This document shows, piece by piece, positions 37,334 to 45,232 of a stretch of DNA of 64,000 nt. The position numbers and the translations under genes are program-made. Position 1 is the first letter of the stretch; each line of letters starts with the position of its first letter. Origin of the DNA: Sphingobacteriia bacterium (GTDB taxonomy: Bacteria; Bacteroidota; Bacteroidia; Chitinophagales; Chitinophagaceae); NCBI GenBank assembly GCA_947452295.1, contig CANGCK010000006.1, positions 26,454-90,453 on the forward strand, written 5' to 3'. Below the pieces are notes generated by a model. The model did not search any database, was not told where the DNA came from, and saw nothing but the letters and a program-made list of their open reading frames with translations.

Positions 37334-38239
37334 ATGGAATCAATCAGAGAACAATGGCTTATTTTCATTTCTACCCCTATTTATATCATTATCATCGGGT
37401 TGGAATTAATGCTTTCTCATTTACAACACCGTAAATTATATACTTTGAAAGACACGCTCACCAACGTTTACTTCATGTTGATGAATGGTGGCATTGACTT
37501 AGCGTTTAGGATAATATATATGGTCGTATTACAATATTTTCATGTACATGCTATTATTTCTATTGAACAAAGTATACTTTATTGGCTGGCATTATTAATT
37601 ATGGAAGACTTTTTATATTACTGGCTGCATCGATTTGACCATGAAATACGGTTATTTTGGGCAGTACATGTTACCCATCATAGTAGTGAAAAAATGAATT
37701 TCACTATTGGTTTTAGGTCATCAGTTTTTCAACCTTTGTATCGTTTTATTTATTTCATTCCTCTTGCGTGGTTTGGGTTTAAACCAATCGACATACTGTT
37801 TATGTATGCAGCCACTCAGATTTGGGGGATCTTTGTACATACCGAATTGATCCGTAAAATGGGTTGGCTGGAATATGTTTTCGTAACGCCATCACATCAT
37901 AGAGTGCACCATGGTTCAAATGCAAAGTATCTTGACAAAAACATGGGTATGTTTTTAATAGTTTGGGATAAATTATTTGGCACATTCCAAGAGGAGTTAG
38001 ATGAAGATGCATATCAACCTATTCAATATGGACTAACCAAAAACATAGATACCCATCATCCAATTAAACTTATTTTTCATGAATGGATGGCTATTTATGA
38101 AGATGTATTTCAAAAAGGAATTAGTTTTTCGGACAGATGCAACTATTTATTTGGGCCGCCGGGCTGGAGTCATGATGGCAGCAGACAAACCAGTGAACAA
38201 ATGCGGGCAATTGAAACATCTTCCAAAAAAAGCATTTAA
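37334..38239 (+). CDS. Fatty acid hydroxylase / sterol desaturase family membrane protein
   Basis: A 301-aa integral membrane di-iron oxygenase of the fatty-acid hydroxylase superfamily. The three His boxes are present: HRFDH (about 101-105), HVTHH (about 114-118) and HRVHH (about 190-194), with a further His in FVHTE. Four or more hydrophobic helices surround them. It probably hydroxylates or desaturates a lipid at the membrane; sterols are unlikely in this organism, so a fatty acid, carotenoid or hopanoid-like lipid is more probable. It is a single gene with its own putative promoter. Confidence 0.92.
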   Translation: MESIREQWLIFISTPIYIIIIGLELMLSHLQHRKLYTLKDTLTNVYFMLMNGGIDLAFRIIYMVVLQYFHVHAIISIEQSILYWLALLIMEDFLYYWLHRFDHEIRLFWAVHVTHHSSEKMNFTIGFRSSVFQPLYRFIYFIPLAWFGFKPIDILFMYAATQIWGIFVHTELIRKMGWLEYVFVTPSHHRVHHGSNAKYLDKNMGMFLIVWDKLFGTFQEELDEDAYQPIQYGLTKNIDTHHPIKLIFHEWMAIYEDVFQKGISFSDRCNYLFGPPGWSHDGSRQTSEQMRAIETSSKKSI

Positions 38240-38289
38240 CAAGCTTTCCCCACTTTATATTATATCAAAAGAATACAGCAGTTACATTG

Positions 38290-38297
38290 TAAATTTG
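38290..38297 (+). promoter_or_regulatory. Putative -7 element (TAAATTTG) for gcvP
   Basis: An exact TAnnTTTG match 22 nt upstream of the gcvP ATG in the 80-nt gap after the preceding gene. The -33 region is not clear. Confidence 0.4.
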
Positions 38298-38319
38298 CGG
38301 CATTAAAATCGACCCTGAC

Positions 38320-41193
38320 ATGAATATTTTTGAACAACAATCTGCCGAATTTCAACAGCGACATATAGGTCCCAATAGCCAGGAACTTACCAGTATGTTG
38401 AAAACCATTGGTGCAGATCAGCTAGAAACACTTATTGGCAAAACAGTACCTGATAGCATCAGATTGAAGGAATCACTAAAAACACCAGACGCTATCAGTG
38501 AATTTGACTACCTCACCCAATTAAAAGCTGTTGCTGCAAAAAACAAAGTTTATAAAAATTTTATAGGGCAGGGATATTATGGAACTATTACTCCTAGCGT
38601 TATCCTCAGAAATATTTTTGAAAATCCCGGATGGTATACACAATACACACCTTATCAAGCGGAGATCTCACAAGGTCGTTTAGAGAGTTTATTGAACTTT
38701 CAAACTATGATAACTGATTTAACAGGCTTGCCATTAGCCAATGCGTCTTTACTAGATGAAGCGACAGCTGCTGCCGAAGCAATGGCTATGTTGTTTCACC
38801 ATGTTAACAAAACAGATACGATTAACAAACCCAAGTTATTTGTAGACCAAAATATATTTCCGCAAACAAAATTGGTATTAACTACCAGAGCAGAGCCGAT
38901 TGGTATTGAATTGGTAGAGGGTGATTATAAAACTGCAACAATTGATACCACCTATTTTGGTGCGATCTTGCAGTATCCGGCCAATAATGGATCTGTAGAA
39001 GATTACCAAGCATTTACGAAACAAATACATGATGCGGCGGGCTATGTAATTATGGCAACCGATTTATTGTCGCTTACCTTATTAACCCCTCCGGGAGAGT
39101 TGGGTGCCGATGTAGCTGTAGGTTCTGCACAACGTTTTGGCGTACCGATGGGTTTTGGTGGTCCACATGCGGCTTTTTTTGCCACACACGATGATTTTAA
39201 AAGAGGAATGCCGGGTAGATTAATTGGGGTGAGTATAGATGCCCAGGGCAATCGTGCGCTTCGTATGGCGTTACAAACAAGAGAACAGCATATAAAAAGA
39301 GAAAAAGCCACTTCCAATATTTGCACTGCACAAGCATTACTGGCAAATATGGCGGCCATGTATGCAGTTTATCATGGATCGGTAGGTTTAAAAAACATTG
39401 CATCCCGTATACACGGTATAGCAGTTGCAATTGCAGCATCACTTCAACAACTGGGTATACAACAACAAAATACTGCTTTTTTTGACACCATTTCTGTAAC
39501 CGGGATTGATGCGGCGAAAGTGAGTAGTGTTGCTACAACGCATCAATGTAATTTTCGTTATTTTGACAATGGAGCTATAGGCATTAGCATAGATGAGACT
39601 ACTTCCATAGAAGATGCTAATACAATTGTTGCGATTTTTGAAAAAGTTACTGGGAAAAAATGTTCGCAGAAAATAACCAAAGAAAATATTATAGCAGCAA
39701 CTTCATCAATACCTGTTGCACTTCAAAGGACCAGTAGTTATTTAACACATCCGGTTTTTAATACCCATCATAGCGAAAGCCAAATGATGCGTTACATTAA
39801 GCAATTAGAGAATAAAGACCTCTCTTTAAATACCAGTATGATTAGTTTAGGTAGCTGTACAATGAAGCTGAATGCGGCAACCGAAATGATACCGGTAAGT
39901 TGGCCAGAATTTGGTGCATTACATCCATTTGCTCCATCAAACCAAACAGAAGGATATCAGCAAATAATTGCTGAACTCAATCAATATTTAAGTGCGGTTA
40001 CAGGTTTTACAGCTTGTAGCTTGCAACCTAACAGTGGTGCACAAGGAGAATATGCAGGTTTGTTAACTATAAGGGCCTACCATAAAAGTAGAAACGAATT
40101 ACACCGAAACATTGTGCTAATACCTATAAGTGCGCATGGAACCAATCCGGCAAGTGCTGTGATGGCCGGCTTTAAAGTAGTGGTGGTAAAATGTGATGAA
40201 GCGGGAAATATAGATATTGGTGATTTAAAAGATAAAGCCATACAATATAAAGAAAATTTAGGTGGCTTAATGGTAACCTATCCTTCTACGCATGGGGTTT
40301 TTGAAGAAACCATCAAAGACATTTGTGCCACAATACATGAAAATGGTGGATTGGTATATATGGATGGAGCCAATATGAATGCACAGGTGGGATTAACCAG
40401 CCCCGGTTTAATAGGCGCTGATGTATGCCATTTAAACTTACACAAAACATTTGCAATACCCCACGGCGGTGGTGGTCCGGGAATGGGCCCTATTTGCGTA
40501 AATGATTTATTAGCACCTTTTTTACCGGGTCATGTAAGTGGTTACGCTTCTAAAGATTTAGCTGTAAGTGCTGCTCCATATGGCTCTGCTAGTATTTTAT
40601 TAATCAGCTATGCATACATTAAATTATTAGGCCATAAAGGCTTAAGAAGTGCAACAGAATATGCTATTCTAAATGCCAATTACATGAAGGCGCGTTTGGA
40701 AAAATTTTATCCGATTTTATATGCCGGAAAGAATGGTACTTGTGCACATGAATTCATTGTAGATTTACGACCATTTAAGCAATCGGCCGGAATAGAAGCA
40801 GAAGATGTTGCCAAGCGATTAATCGATTATGGTTTTCATGCACCTACTATGAGTTTCCCTGTACCGGGTACCATTATGATAGAGCCAACAGAAAGTGAAG
40901 ACAAAGCAGAGCTCGATAGATTTTGTGATGCATTAATTGCTATTTACGAAGAAATTAAAGCAATTGAATTGGGTACGCTCGATAAAACCAATAATCCACT
41001 TAAAAATGCGCCACATACACAAGCAATGATTTGTGCCGATGATTGGAAATATCCATACAGCAGAACAGCAGCAGCATTTCCGCTAGAATATGTTGCTAAA
41101 AATAAATTCTGGCCTAGCGTAGCGAGAGTAAACAATACGCATGGTGATAGAAACTTAATTTGCACTTGTGAGCCAGTTTCGTCCTACGCATAA
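38320..41193 (+). CDS. gcvP: Glycine dehydrogenase (decarboxylating), P-protein
   Basis: A 957-aa pyridoxal-phosphate enzyme, the P-protein of the glycine cleavage system, which decarboxylates glycine and passes the aminomethyl group to the H-protein. It is the fused alpha2-type (N- and C-terminal halves both present). The PLP lysine is Lys709 in [32 protein letters not shown] at the N-terminus and [15 protein letters not shown] near 510 are conserved. It is a single gene ending in a terminator. The lpd-encoded L-protein at the end of the window and the threonine dehydrogenase (making glycine precursor) are functionally linked. Partners gcvT and gcvH are not in the window. Confidence 0.97.
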   Translation: MNIFEQQSAEFQQRHIGPNSQELTSMLKTIGADQLETLIGKTVPDSIRLKESLKTPDAISEFDYLTQLKAVAAKNKVYKNFIGQGYYGTITPSVILRNIFENPGWYTQYTPYQAEISQGRLESLLNFQTMITDLTGLPLANASLLDEATAAAEAMAMLFHHVNKTDTINKPKLFVDQNIFPQTKLVLTTRAEPIGIELVEGDYKTATIDTTYFGAILQYPANNGSVEDYQAFTKQIHDAAGYVIMATDLLSLTLLTPPGELGADVAVGSAQRFGVPMGFGGPHAAFFATHDDFKRGMPGRLIGVSIDAQGNRALRMALQTREQHIKREKATSNICTAQALLANMAAMYAVYHGSVGLKNIASRIHGIAVAIAASLQQLGIQQQNTAFFDTISVTGIDAAKVSSVATTHQCNFRYFDNGAIGISIDETTSIEDANTIVAIFEKVTGKKCSQKITKENIIAATSSIPVALQRTSSYLTHPVFNTHHSESQMMRYIKQLENKDLSLNTSMISLGSCTMKLNAATEMIPVSWPEFGALHPFAPSNQTEGYQQIIAELNQYLSAVTGFTACSLQPNSGAQGEYAGLLTIRAYHKSRNELHRNIVLIPISAHGTNPASAVMAGFKVVVVKCDEAGNIDIGDLKDKAIQYKENLGGLMVTYPSTHGVFEETIKDICATIHENGGLVYMDGANMNAQVGLTSPGLIGADVCHLNLHKTFAIPHGGGGPGMGPICVNDLLAPFLPGHVSGYASKDLAVSAAPYGSASILLISYAYIKLLGHKGLRSATEYAILNANYMKARLEKFYPILYAGKNGTCAHEFIVDLRPFKQSAGIEAEDVAKRLIDYGFHAPTMSFPVPGTIMIEPTESEDKAELDRFCDALIAIYEEIKAIELGTLDKTNNPLKNAPHTQAMICADDWKYPYSRTAAAFPLEYVAKNKFWPSVARVNNTHGDRNLICTCEPVSSYA

Positions 41194-41214
41194 TTAAACA
41201 TTATCATTGCAGTC

Positions 41215-41257
41215 AAACGGCATCAATTAGTTAAACAAACCAATTGATGCCGTTTTT
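41215..41257. terminator. Terminator after gcvP
   Basis: A 14-bp stem (AAACGGCATCAATT at 41215-41228 and AATTGATGCCGTTT at 41242-41255) with a 13-nt loop and a short T-run. It may also serve the converging HTH gene. Confidence 0.8.
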
Positions 41258-41290
41258 AATTGAATTCAATATCAATTGTTTGAGACTACA

Positions 41291-41614
41291 TCAGCATGCA
41301 CTTTCTTGCAATAAGGCAATAATGGCTTCTTTATCAGCCACTATTTTTTCTAATTGCCTAATTTGGTTATTAAAAGAACGAATCAATGTTTCATTTACAA
41401 ATGCTGTATTTTCTTCCCCCGTTAAAAGCCAATGCAGATCAATATCAGGATAATGGAATTTAACTTTTTCCAACACATTAGAACCAACAGTTCCCTTGCC
41501 ACGATATTGTTTCCCCAAGTACCCGTTAGACAACCCACAAGCATGCTCAAACGCATACGCACTAATATTATTGCTGGCTAAGTATGTAAACAAACGATCC
41601 ATCAAACGCATCAT
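41291..41614 (-). CDS. Small HTH-type regulator with C-terminal coiled coil
   Basis: A 107-aa protein. Residues about 5-70 resemble the lambda-repressor-like helix-turn-helix domain: a helix, AYAFEHACGLSNGYLGK as the HTH, and the PDIDLHWLLTGEE tail that is common in repressor-like regulators of Bacteroidota (compare DLNWLLTG). The C-terminus (about 80-105) is a coiled-coil-like leucine/isoleucine helix (IRQLEKIVADKEAIIALLQ). It is predicted to bind DNA as a dimer. The target is not apparent. It is transcribed towards gcvP and ends about 34 nt from its terminator. Confidence 0.7.
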   Translation of the reverse strand: MMRLMDRLFTYLASNNISAYAFEHACGLSNGYLGKQYRGKGTVGSNVLEKVKFHYPDIDLHWLLTGEENTAFVNETLIRSFNNQIRQLEKIVADKEAIIALLQESAC

Positions 41615-41700
41615 TAATAATTTAACTGGTAAACGATGCTGCTAAATAAAGAAAATTTGGTGCGTAAACCAATACGGTAAATACCTATTTTAGAGCGTGT

Positions 41701-42636
41701 TTACATTCTAAAATCGAAAAGGGTGGCAGTAAAAATGGCGCGTTCCCTCTTTTTGAAAATAACATCCCAATTGCCTCTGTATCGAAGGGTTTTGGGTACA
41801 ATTAAATTGCCGATACGCGTCATCTCTACATTCATACTTACATCAAAGTCATACACACCTGCTTTATAACTCAAAGAGTAATCGCGGGCTAATACTTCTA
41901 AAGTACGCATATCAAATGTTGTAACCATTTGATCTACAACGATTTTATCGTTTTTTATAAAGCCTAAATCTTCTTTAGGAGTAATGGAAAAAACATAACA
42001 CAACGCCCCTTTGTATTCTTGAATGTCTAACTTATAATCGTAATATTTATGTGCTCTATCATCATACAAATCGAGTTTGTCACCAATAAAAGGGATACCA
42101 CTTATTTTTTTTCCGGGATTAAAGAACAGCATTTTTAATTGTTCTTTGTGTTTATCCAATCCTTTTTTTCCTGAAACAGACCTACTATGTCCTTTTACGA
42201 TGTTATCTTCTCCACAAATTTTATCTTTTGTAAAAAACAAACCAGCATATAATTCTGGTGTCAGGTAATTAAACTGCTTATTGTTATCATAGAAGTCGCC
42301 AGTTACTGTTTCTTCTAGCACATCCATCGTTCTACACCCCTGCATTCGGTTTTGCCTAGTTTGACTATTCATAGAAGCTACTACGCCACCTTTTTTGTCG
42401 AGCATTTTAATATCGTTATAAGAGGTAAAACCCAATACACGAAGGTTTCTGAATGCTTTATAGAAGGTAGTGTCTTCTTTGATTTGCTCTAACAATTTTT
42501 TATAATCAAAATTATTTCGAACAACTACTTCAGCCAGGGTAAATCTTTTTTCATCGATTACTACGGTAGTATCTTGAGCAATTAACCAATGGTTAAAACT
42601 CAACATCAACAAGCATAAAAAAAGTAATTTATTCAT
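41701..42636 (-). CDS. Unknown secreted protein
   Basis: A 311-aa protein of unknown function with a clear signal peptide (MNKLLFLCLLMLSFNHWLIAQ). The mature part starts with a DEKRFTLAEVVVR segment that resembles the plug-like start of TonB-associated proteins, and contains a beta-rich body with many aromatic residues (YDDRAHKYYDYKLD, WDVIFKKRERAIFTATLFDF). No catalytic motif was recognised. It overlaps the def stop by 1 nt (TAATG), so it is the last gene of the trmH-ubiA-ruvX-def run. It is probably periplasmic or outer-membrane associated. Confidence 0.7.
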   Translation of the reverse strand: MNKLLFLCLLMLSFNHWLIAQDTTVVIDEKRFTLAEVVVRNNFDYKKLLEQIKEDTTFYKAFRNLRVLGFTSYNDIKMLDKKGGVVASMNSQTRQNRMQGCRTMDVLEETVTGDFYDNNKQFNYLTPELYAGLFFTKDKICGEDNIVKGHSRSVSGKKGLDKHKEQLKMLFFNPGKKISGIPFIGDKLDLYDDRAHKYYDYKLDIQEYKGALCYVFSITPKEDLGFIKNDKIVVDQMVTTFDMRTLEVLARDYSLSYKAGVYDFDVSMNVEMTRIGNLIVPKTLRYRGNWDVIFKKRERAIFTATLFDFRM

Positions 42637-43214
42637 TATTTAGCAAAGCTCATTTTATAATCTACTTTAATTTTTCCCTTACTAATATCATTCAACTTAC
42701 TTTGAAGCATTTTCTTTTTCAATGGTTTCAAATAATCAATGAATAACTTTCCATCAATATGATCGTATTCATGCAAAATCACTCTTGCAGTAATCCCAGT
42801 AAAGGTTTCGGTATATGTTACAAATTGTTCGTCGCAGTACGATAAGGTAACCGTTTCGGGGCGCATCACATCCTCTCTTATTTTTGGAATACTTAAACAG
42901 CCTTCGTTATAGGGCCAATCGTCACCTGCGGTTTCAATAATTTTTGCATTAATAAATACTTTTTTCACACCTGGCCCATCGGTATACACTTTTTTTTCTT
43001 CCTCATCTAAATTTTCAAATATTTGCATACTGTCGATAACAAATAAGCGGATGGGTTTATTGATCTGCGGAGCAGCTAGTCCAACACCGTTGCTTGCATA
43101 CATGGTTTCCCACATATCGGCTAACAATTTGTCTAGATCTGCATAATCGGCATTAATGTCTTCACCTATTTTTCTAAGTACGGGTGCGCCGTATGCTACA
43201 ATTGGAAGGATCAT
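42636..43214 (-). CDS. def: Peptide deformylase
   Basis: A 192-aa metal enzyme that removes the formyl group from the first Met of new proteins. All three family motifs are present: GVGLAAPQI (about residues 45-53), EGCLSIP (near 103) and the HEYDH zinc motif (HExxH, near 148). I use the start MILPIVAYG at 43214; two codons earlier (43220) is an alternative. The stop overlaps the following gene's start by 1 nt, and ruvX lies 58-64 nt upstream. Confidence 0.96.
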   Translation of the reverse strand: MILPIVAYGAPVLRKIGEDINADYADLDKLLADMWETMYASNGVGLAAPQINKPIRLFVIDSMQIFENLDEEEKKVYTDGPGVKKVFINAKIIETAGDDWPYNEGCLSIPKIREDVMRPETVTLSYCDEQFVTYTETFTGITARVILHEYDHIDGKLFIDYLKPLKKKMLQSKLNDISKGKIKVDYKMSFAK

Positions 43215-43278
43215 GGTCAATCAATATTATTTTTAGAAATGTAAAAGTACCTTTAAAGCACCAACTTGCAAAAGGTGT

Positions 43279-43692
43279 TTATTGTATTGATTCCATATAG
43301 GTTTGTAGCATAATGGTGGCGGCAATCTGGTCTACATTACCCTTTACCCGTCTGTCTTTCTTTTTCATACCCATGGCAACCATTGCTTGTACTGCCATTT
43401 TTGAGGTATATTGTTCATCTACTTTTTTGATGGGAATTGAAGGAAACGCTTTAGCCAATTGTTTTACAGCAGCTGCTACCAAGGGGGTGGCATGTGTAGG
43501 GGTATCGTCTAAATTAAGCGGCTCACCTATTAAAATTAATTCTACTGTTTCCTTTTTGCAATACGCTTGCAAGAAAGTAATAAGTTCTTTTGATGGGATG
43601 GTAGTAAGCGCGGTAGCGATAATTTTTAACGGATCGGTAACAGCAATACCGGTTCTTTTACCCCCATAATCTATACAAATAATTCTTGCCAC
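43279..43692 (-). CDS. ruvX: Putative Holliday junction resolvase RuvX (YqgF)
   Basis: A 137-aa RNase H-fold protein. The N-terminal strand with the catalytic Asp is RIICIDYGGKRTGIAVTD; the middle VELILIGEPLNLD carries the second acidic site; the C-terminal MKKKDRRVKGNVDQIAATIMLQ includes the terminal Asp. The family is implicated in rRNA 5' processing and in Holliday junction cleavage. It follows ubiA by 18 nt in a minus-strand run. An opposing 118-codon frame is rejected as a shadow. Confidence 0.93.
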   Translation of the reverse strand: MARIICIDYGGKRTGIAVTDPLKIIATALTTIPSKELITFLQAYCKKETVELILIGEPLNLDDTPTHATPLVAAAVKQLAKAFPSIPIKKVDEQYTSKMAVQAMVAMGMKKKDRRVKGNVDQIAATIMLQTYMESIQ

Positions 43693-43710
43693 AATTGTAG
43701 ATTTATAATG

Positions 43711-44619
43711 TTACCAGCCATATTGTAAAAAAAGGGCCATAATTACGATAGCACCAAACACTACGCTGGCAATGCCATTGGCAGTCATAAATGCTATATT
43801 TACCTTACTCAGGTCGTTGGGCTTTACCAGACGATGTTGGTAGATAAGCATCCCTACAAATACCAATACCCCCAACCAATATAGCCAATGAAAACTGCCA
43901 ACAATTCCCGCACCAATGATACAAGCACTGCTGACTAAATGGAGGAGTTCTGAAACGTGTAAGGCGTTTTTTTTGCCCATAGCTGTTGGGATAGAATACA
44001 ACTGGTTAGATCGATCAAATTCTTCATCTTGTAAGGCATAAATAATATCAAACCCACTCACCCAAAAAACAACAGTAAATGAAAAGAGTAAAGGCAGCAG
44101 TGCAAAAACTCCCGTAACTGCTAAATAAGCGCCAATGGGCGCAAGTGATAATCCTACTCCTAACACTATATGACAAAGCGGAGTAAACCGTTTGGTGAAA
44201 CTATAAAATAAGATGACCAATAAAGCAACTGGAGACAGGAAAAAACAAATGGAGTTAATGAAATATGTGGCAGTAATAAAAAGTAGGCAATTGATGAGCA
44301 CAAATACCAACGCACTTTCAGCCGAAAGGATGCCTGCGGGAATTTCACGGACTGCCGTACGCGGATTCTTCGCATCAAAATGCCTATCGAGGTAGCGATT
44401 AAACGCCATGGCAGCACTTCTTGCCGTGACCATACAAATCAATACTAATAATAGTTTCCACAATATTTGTGGTTGTAGAATCACTTGCATGGTGGCTTTA
44501 CCACCATTACTATTTAATACCTTGGGTAAGGAAATAAAAAATCCAATCAATGCAAAGGGTAATGCAAAGATGGTATGTGAAAATTTCACCAGACTTAGAT
44601 AGTTTTTAATAGACGACAA
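43711..44619 (-). CDS. UbiA-family prenyltransferase
   Basis: A 302-aa polytopic membrane prenyltransferase with about nine helices. Two Mg-diphosphate motifs are present: Asn74-Arg-Tyr-Leu-Asp78 followed by Asp82 (in NRYLDRHFDAKNPRT), and DEEFDR near residue 197. Usual annotation is 4-hydroxybenzoate octaprenyltransferase, but Bacteroidota make menaquinone, not ubiquinone. The NPRTAVREIPAG segment fits the futalosine-pathway prenyltransferase MqnP as well as UbiA; the window has no other quinone gene to decide. It is 10 nt downstream of the rRNA/tRNA methyltransferase gene. Confidence 0.85.
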   Translation of the reverse strand: MSSIKNYLSLVKFSHTIFALPFALIGFFISLPKVLNSNGGKATMQVILQPQILWKLLLVLICMVTARSAAMAFNRYLDRHFDAKNPRTAVREIPAGILSAESALVFVLINCLLFITATYFINSICFFLSPVALLVILFYSFTKRFTPLCHIVLGVGLSLAPIGAYLAVTGVFALLPLLFSFTVVFWVSGFDIIYALQDEEFDRSNQLYSIPTAMGKKNALHVSELLHLVSSACIIGAGIVGSFHWLYWLGVLVFVGMLIYQHRLVKPNDLSKVNIAFMTANGIASVVFGAIVIMALFLQYGW

Positions 44620-44629
44620 ACGAAATATA

Positions 44630-45151
44630 TTAAGTGTTAAAAGTTAATTCCCAAAGTACGATTCCGGCTGCTACTGAAACATTGAGAGAATGTTTAGAAC
44701 CCAGTTGCGGGATTTCAATACAACCATCACAAAGTGCTAAAACATCGTCTGCAACACCCTCTACTTCATTGCCTAATACAATGGCTGTTTTGGCATCATT
44801 CCGTACAAACTGTTCTAATGAAATGCTTCCTTCGGCTTGCTCCAACGCATAAACAGCGTATTCATCTTGTTTGAGCTGCTGTATGGCATCAGCGGTAGTG
44901 TTAAAATACTTCCAAGCTACTGTTTCGGTAGCACCCAAAGCAGTTTTGTTGATATCGCGATGTGGGGGTTGCGGAGTATAGCCACATAGGTAAATGGCTT
45001 CAATTAAAAACGCATCGGCCGATCTAAAAACACTTCCTACATTGTGCATGCTTCTAATATTATCTAATACCACCACTAACGGGGTTTTGTTAGCTTGTTT
45101 AAAAGCTTCCACCGATTTACGGCCCAGTTCGTCCATCGTCCATTTTCGCAT
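44630..45151 (-). CDS. TrmH/SpoU-family RNA methyltransferase
   Basis: A 173-aa SPOUT methyltransferase with a SAM-binding knot. Motif 1 is VLDNIRSMHNVGSVFRSADAF (about 27-47), motif 2 is VLGNEVEGV near 130, and motif 3 is QLGSKHSLNVSVAAGI near 155. It is shorter than TrmH of E. coli and lacks an N-terminal extension; the target base (likely 2'-O-methylation of tRNA or rRNA) is not certain. It starts the minus-strand gene run that continues into ubiA, ruvX, def and the unknown protein. Its promoter seems to lie almost on the start codon. Confidence 0.9.
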   Translation of the reverse strand: MRKWTMDELGRKSVEAFKQANKTPLVVVLDNIRSMHNVGSVFRSADAFLIEAIYLCGYTPQPPHRDINKTALGATETVAWKYFNTTADAIQQLKQDEYAVYALEQAEGSISLEQFVRNDAKTAIVLGNEVEGVADDVLALCDGCIEIPQLGSKHSLNVSVAAGIVLWELTFNT

Positions 45152-45155
45152 GGCG

Positions 45156-45163
45156 CAAAGGTA
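45156..45163 (-). promoter_or_regulatory. Putative -7 element (TACCTTTG) for the TrmH-like gene
   Basis: On the minus strand, an exact TAnnTTTG ending 4 nt before the ATG at 45151. Transcription would then start at or very near the A of the ATG, giving a leaderless mRNA. No strong -33 box was seen. Confidence 0.4.
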
Positions 45164-45218
45164 AATTATTTCTTTTCCACATGCGTGTAAAATCTATACG
45201 AGGCAAGAAGTAGGGTGG

Positions 45219-45226
45219 TATATTTG
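45219..45226 (+). promoter_or_regulatory. Putative -7 element (TATATTTG) for mutS
   Basis: An exact TAnnTTTG match 6 nt upstream of the mutS ATG at 45233. It lies downstream of the in-frame GTG at 45215, so if used it rules that longer start out. No strong -33 box was seen. Confidence 0.4.
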
Positions 45227-45232
45227 TTGCTC

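Noticed and set aside
43313..43669. 118-codon ORF opposite ruvX
   Set aside because: Shadow of a gene with clear RNase H-fold motifs.
45215..45232. GTG start for mutS
   Set aside because: It lies upstream of the TAnnTTTG element, and the MAKSSTDTPLMQQ start matches the family.
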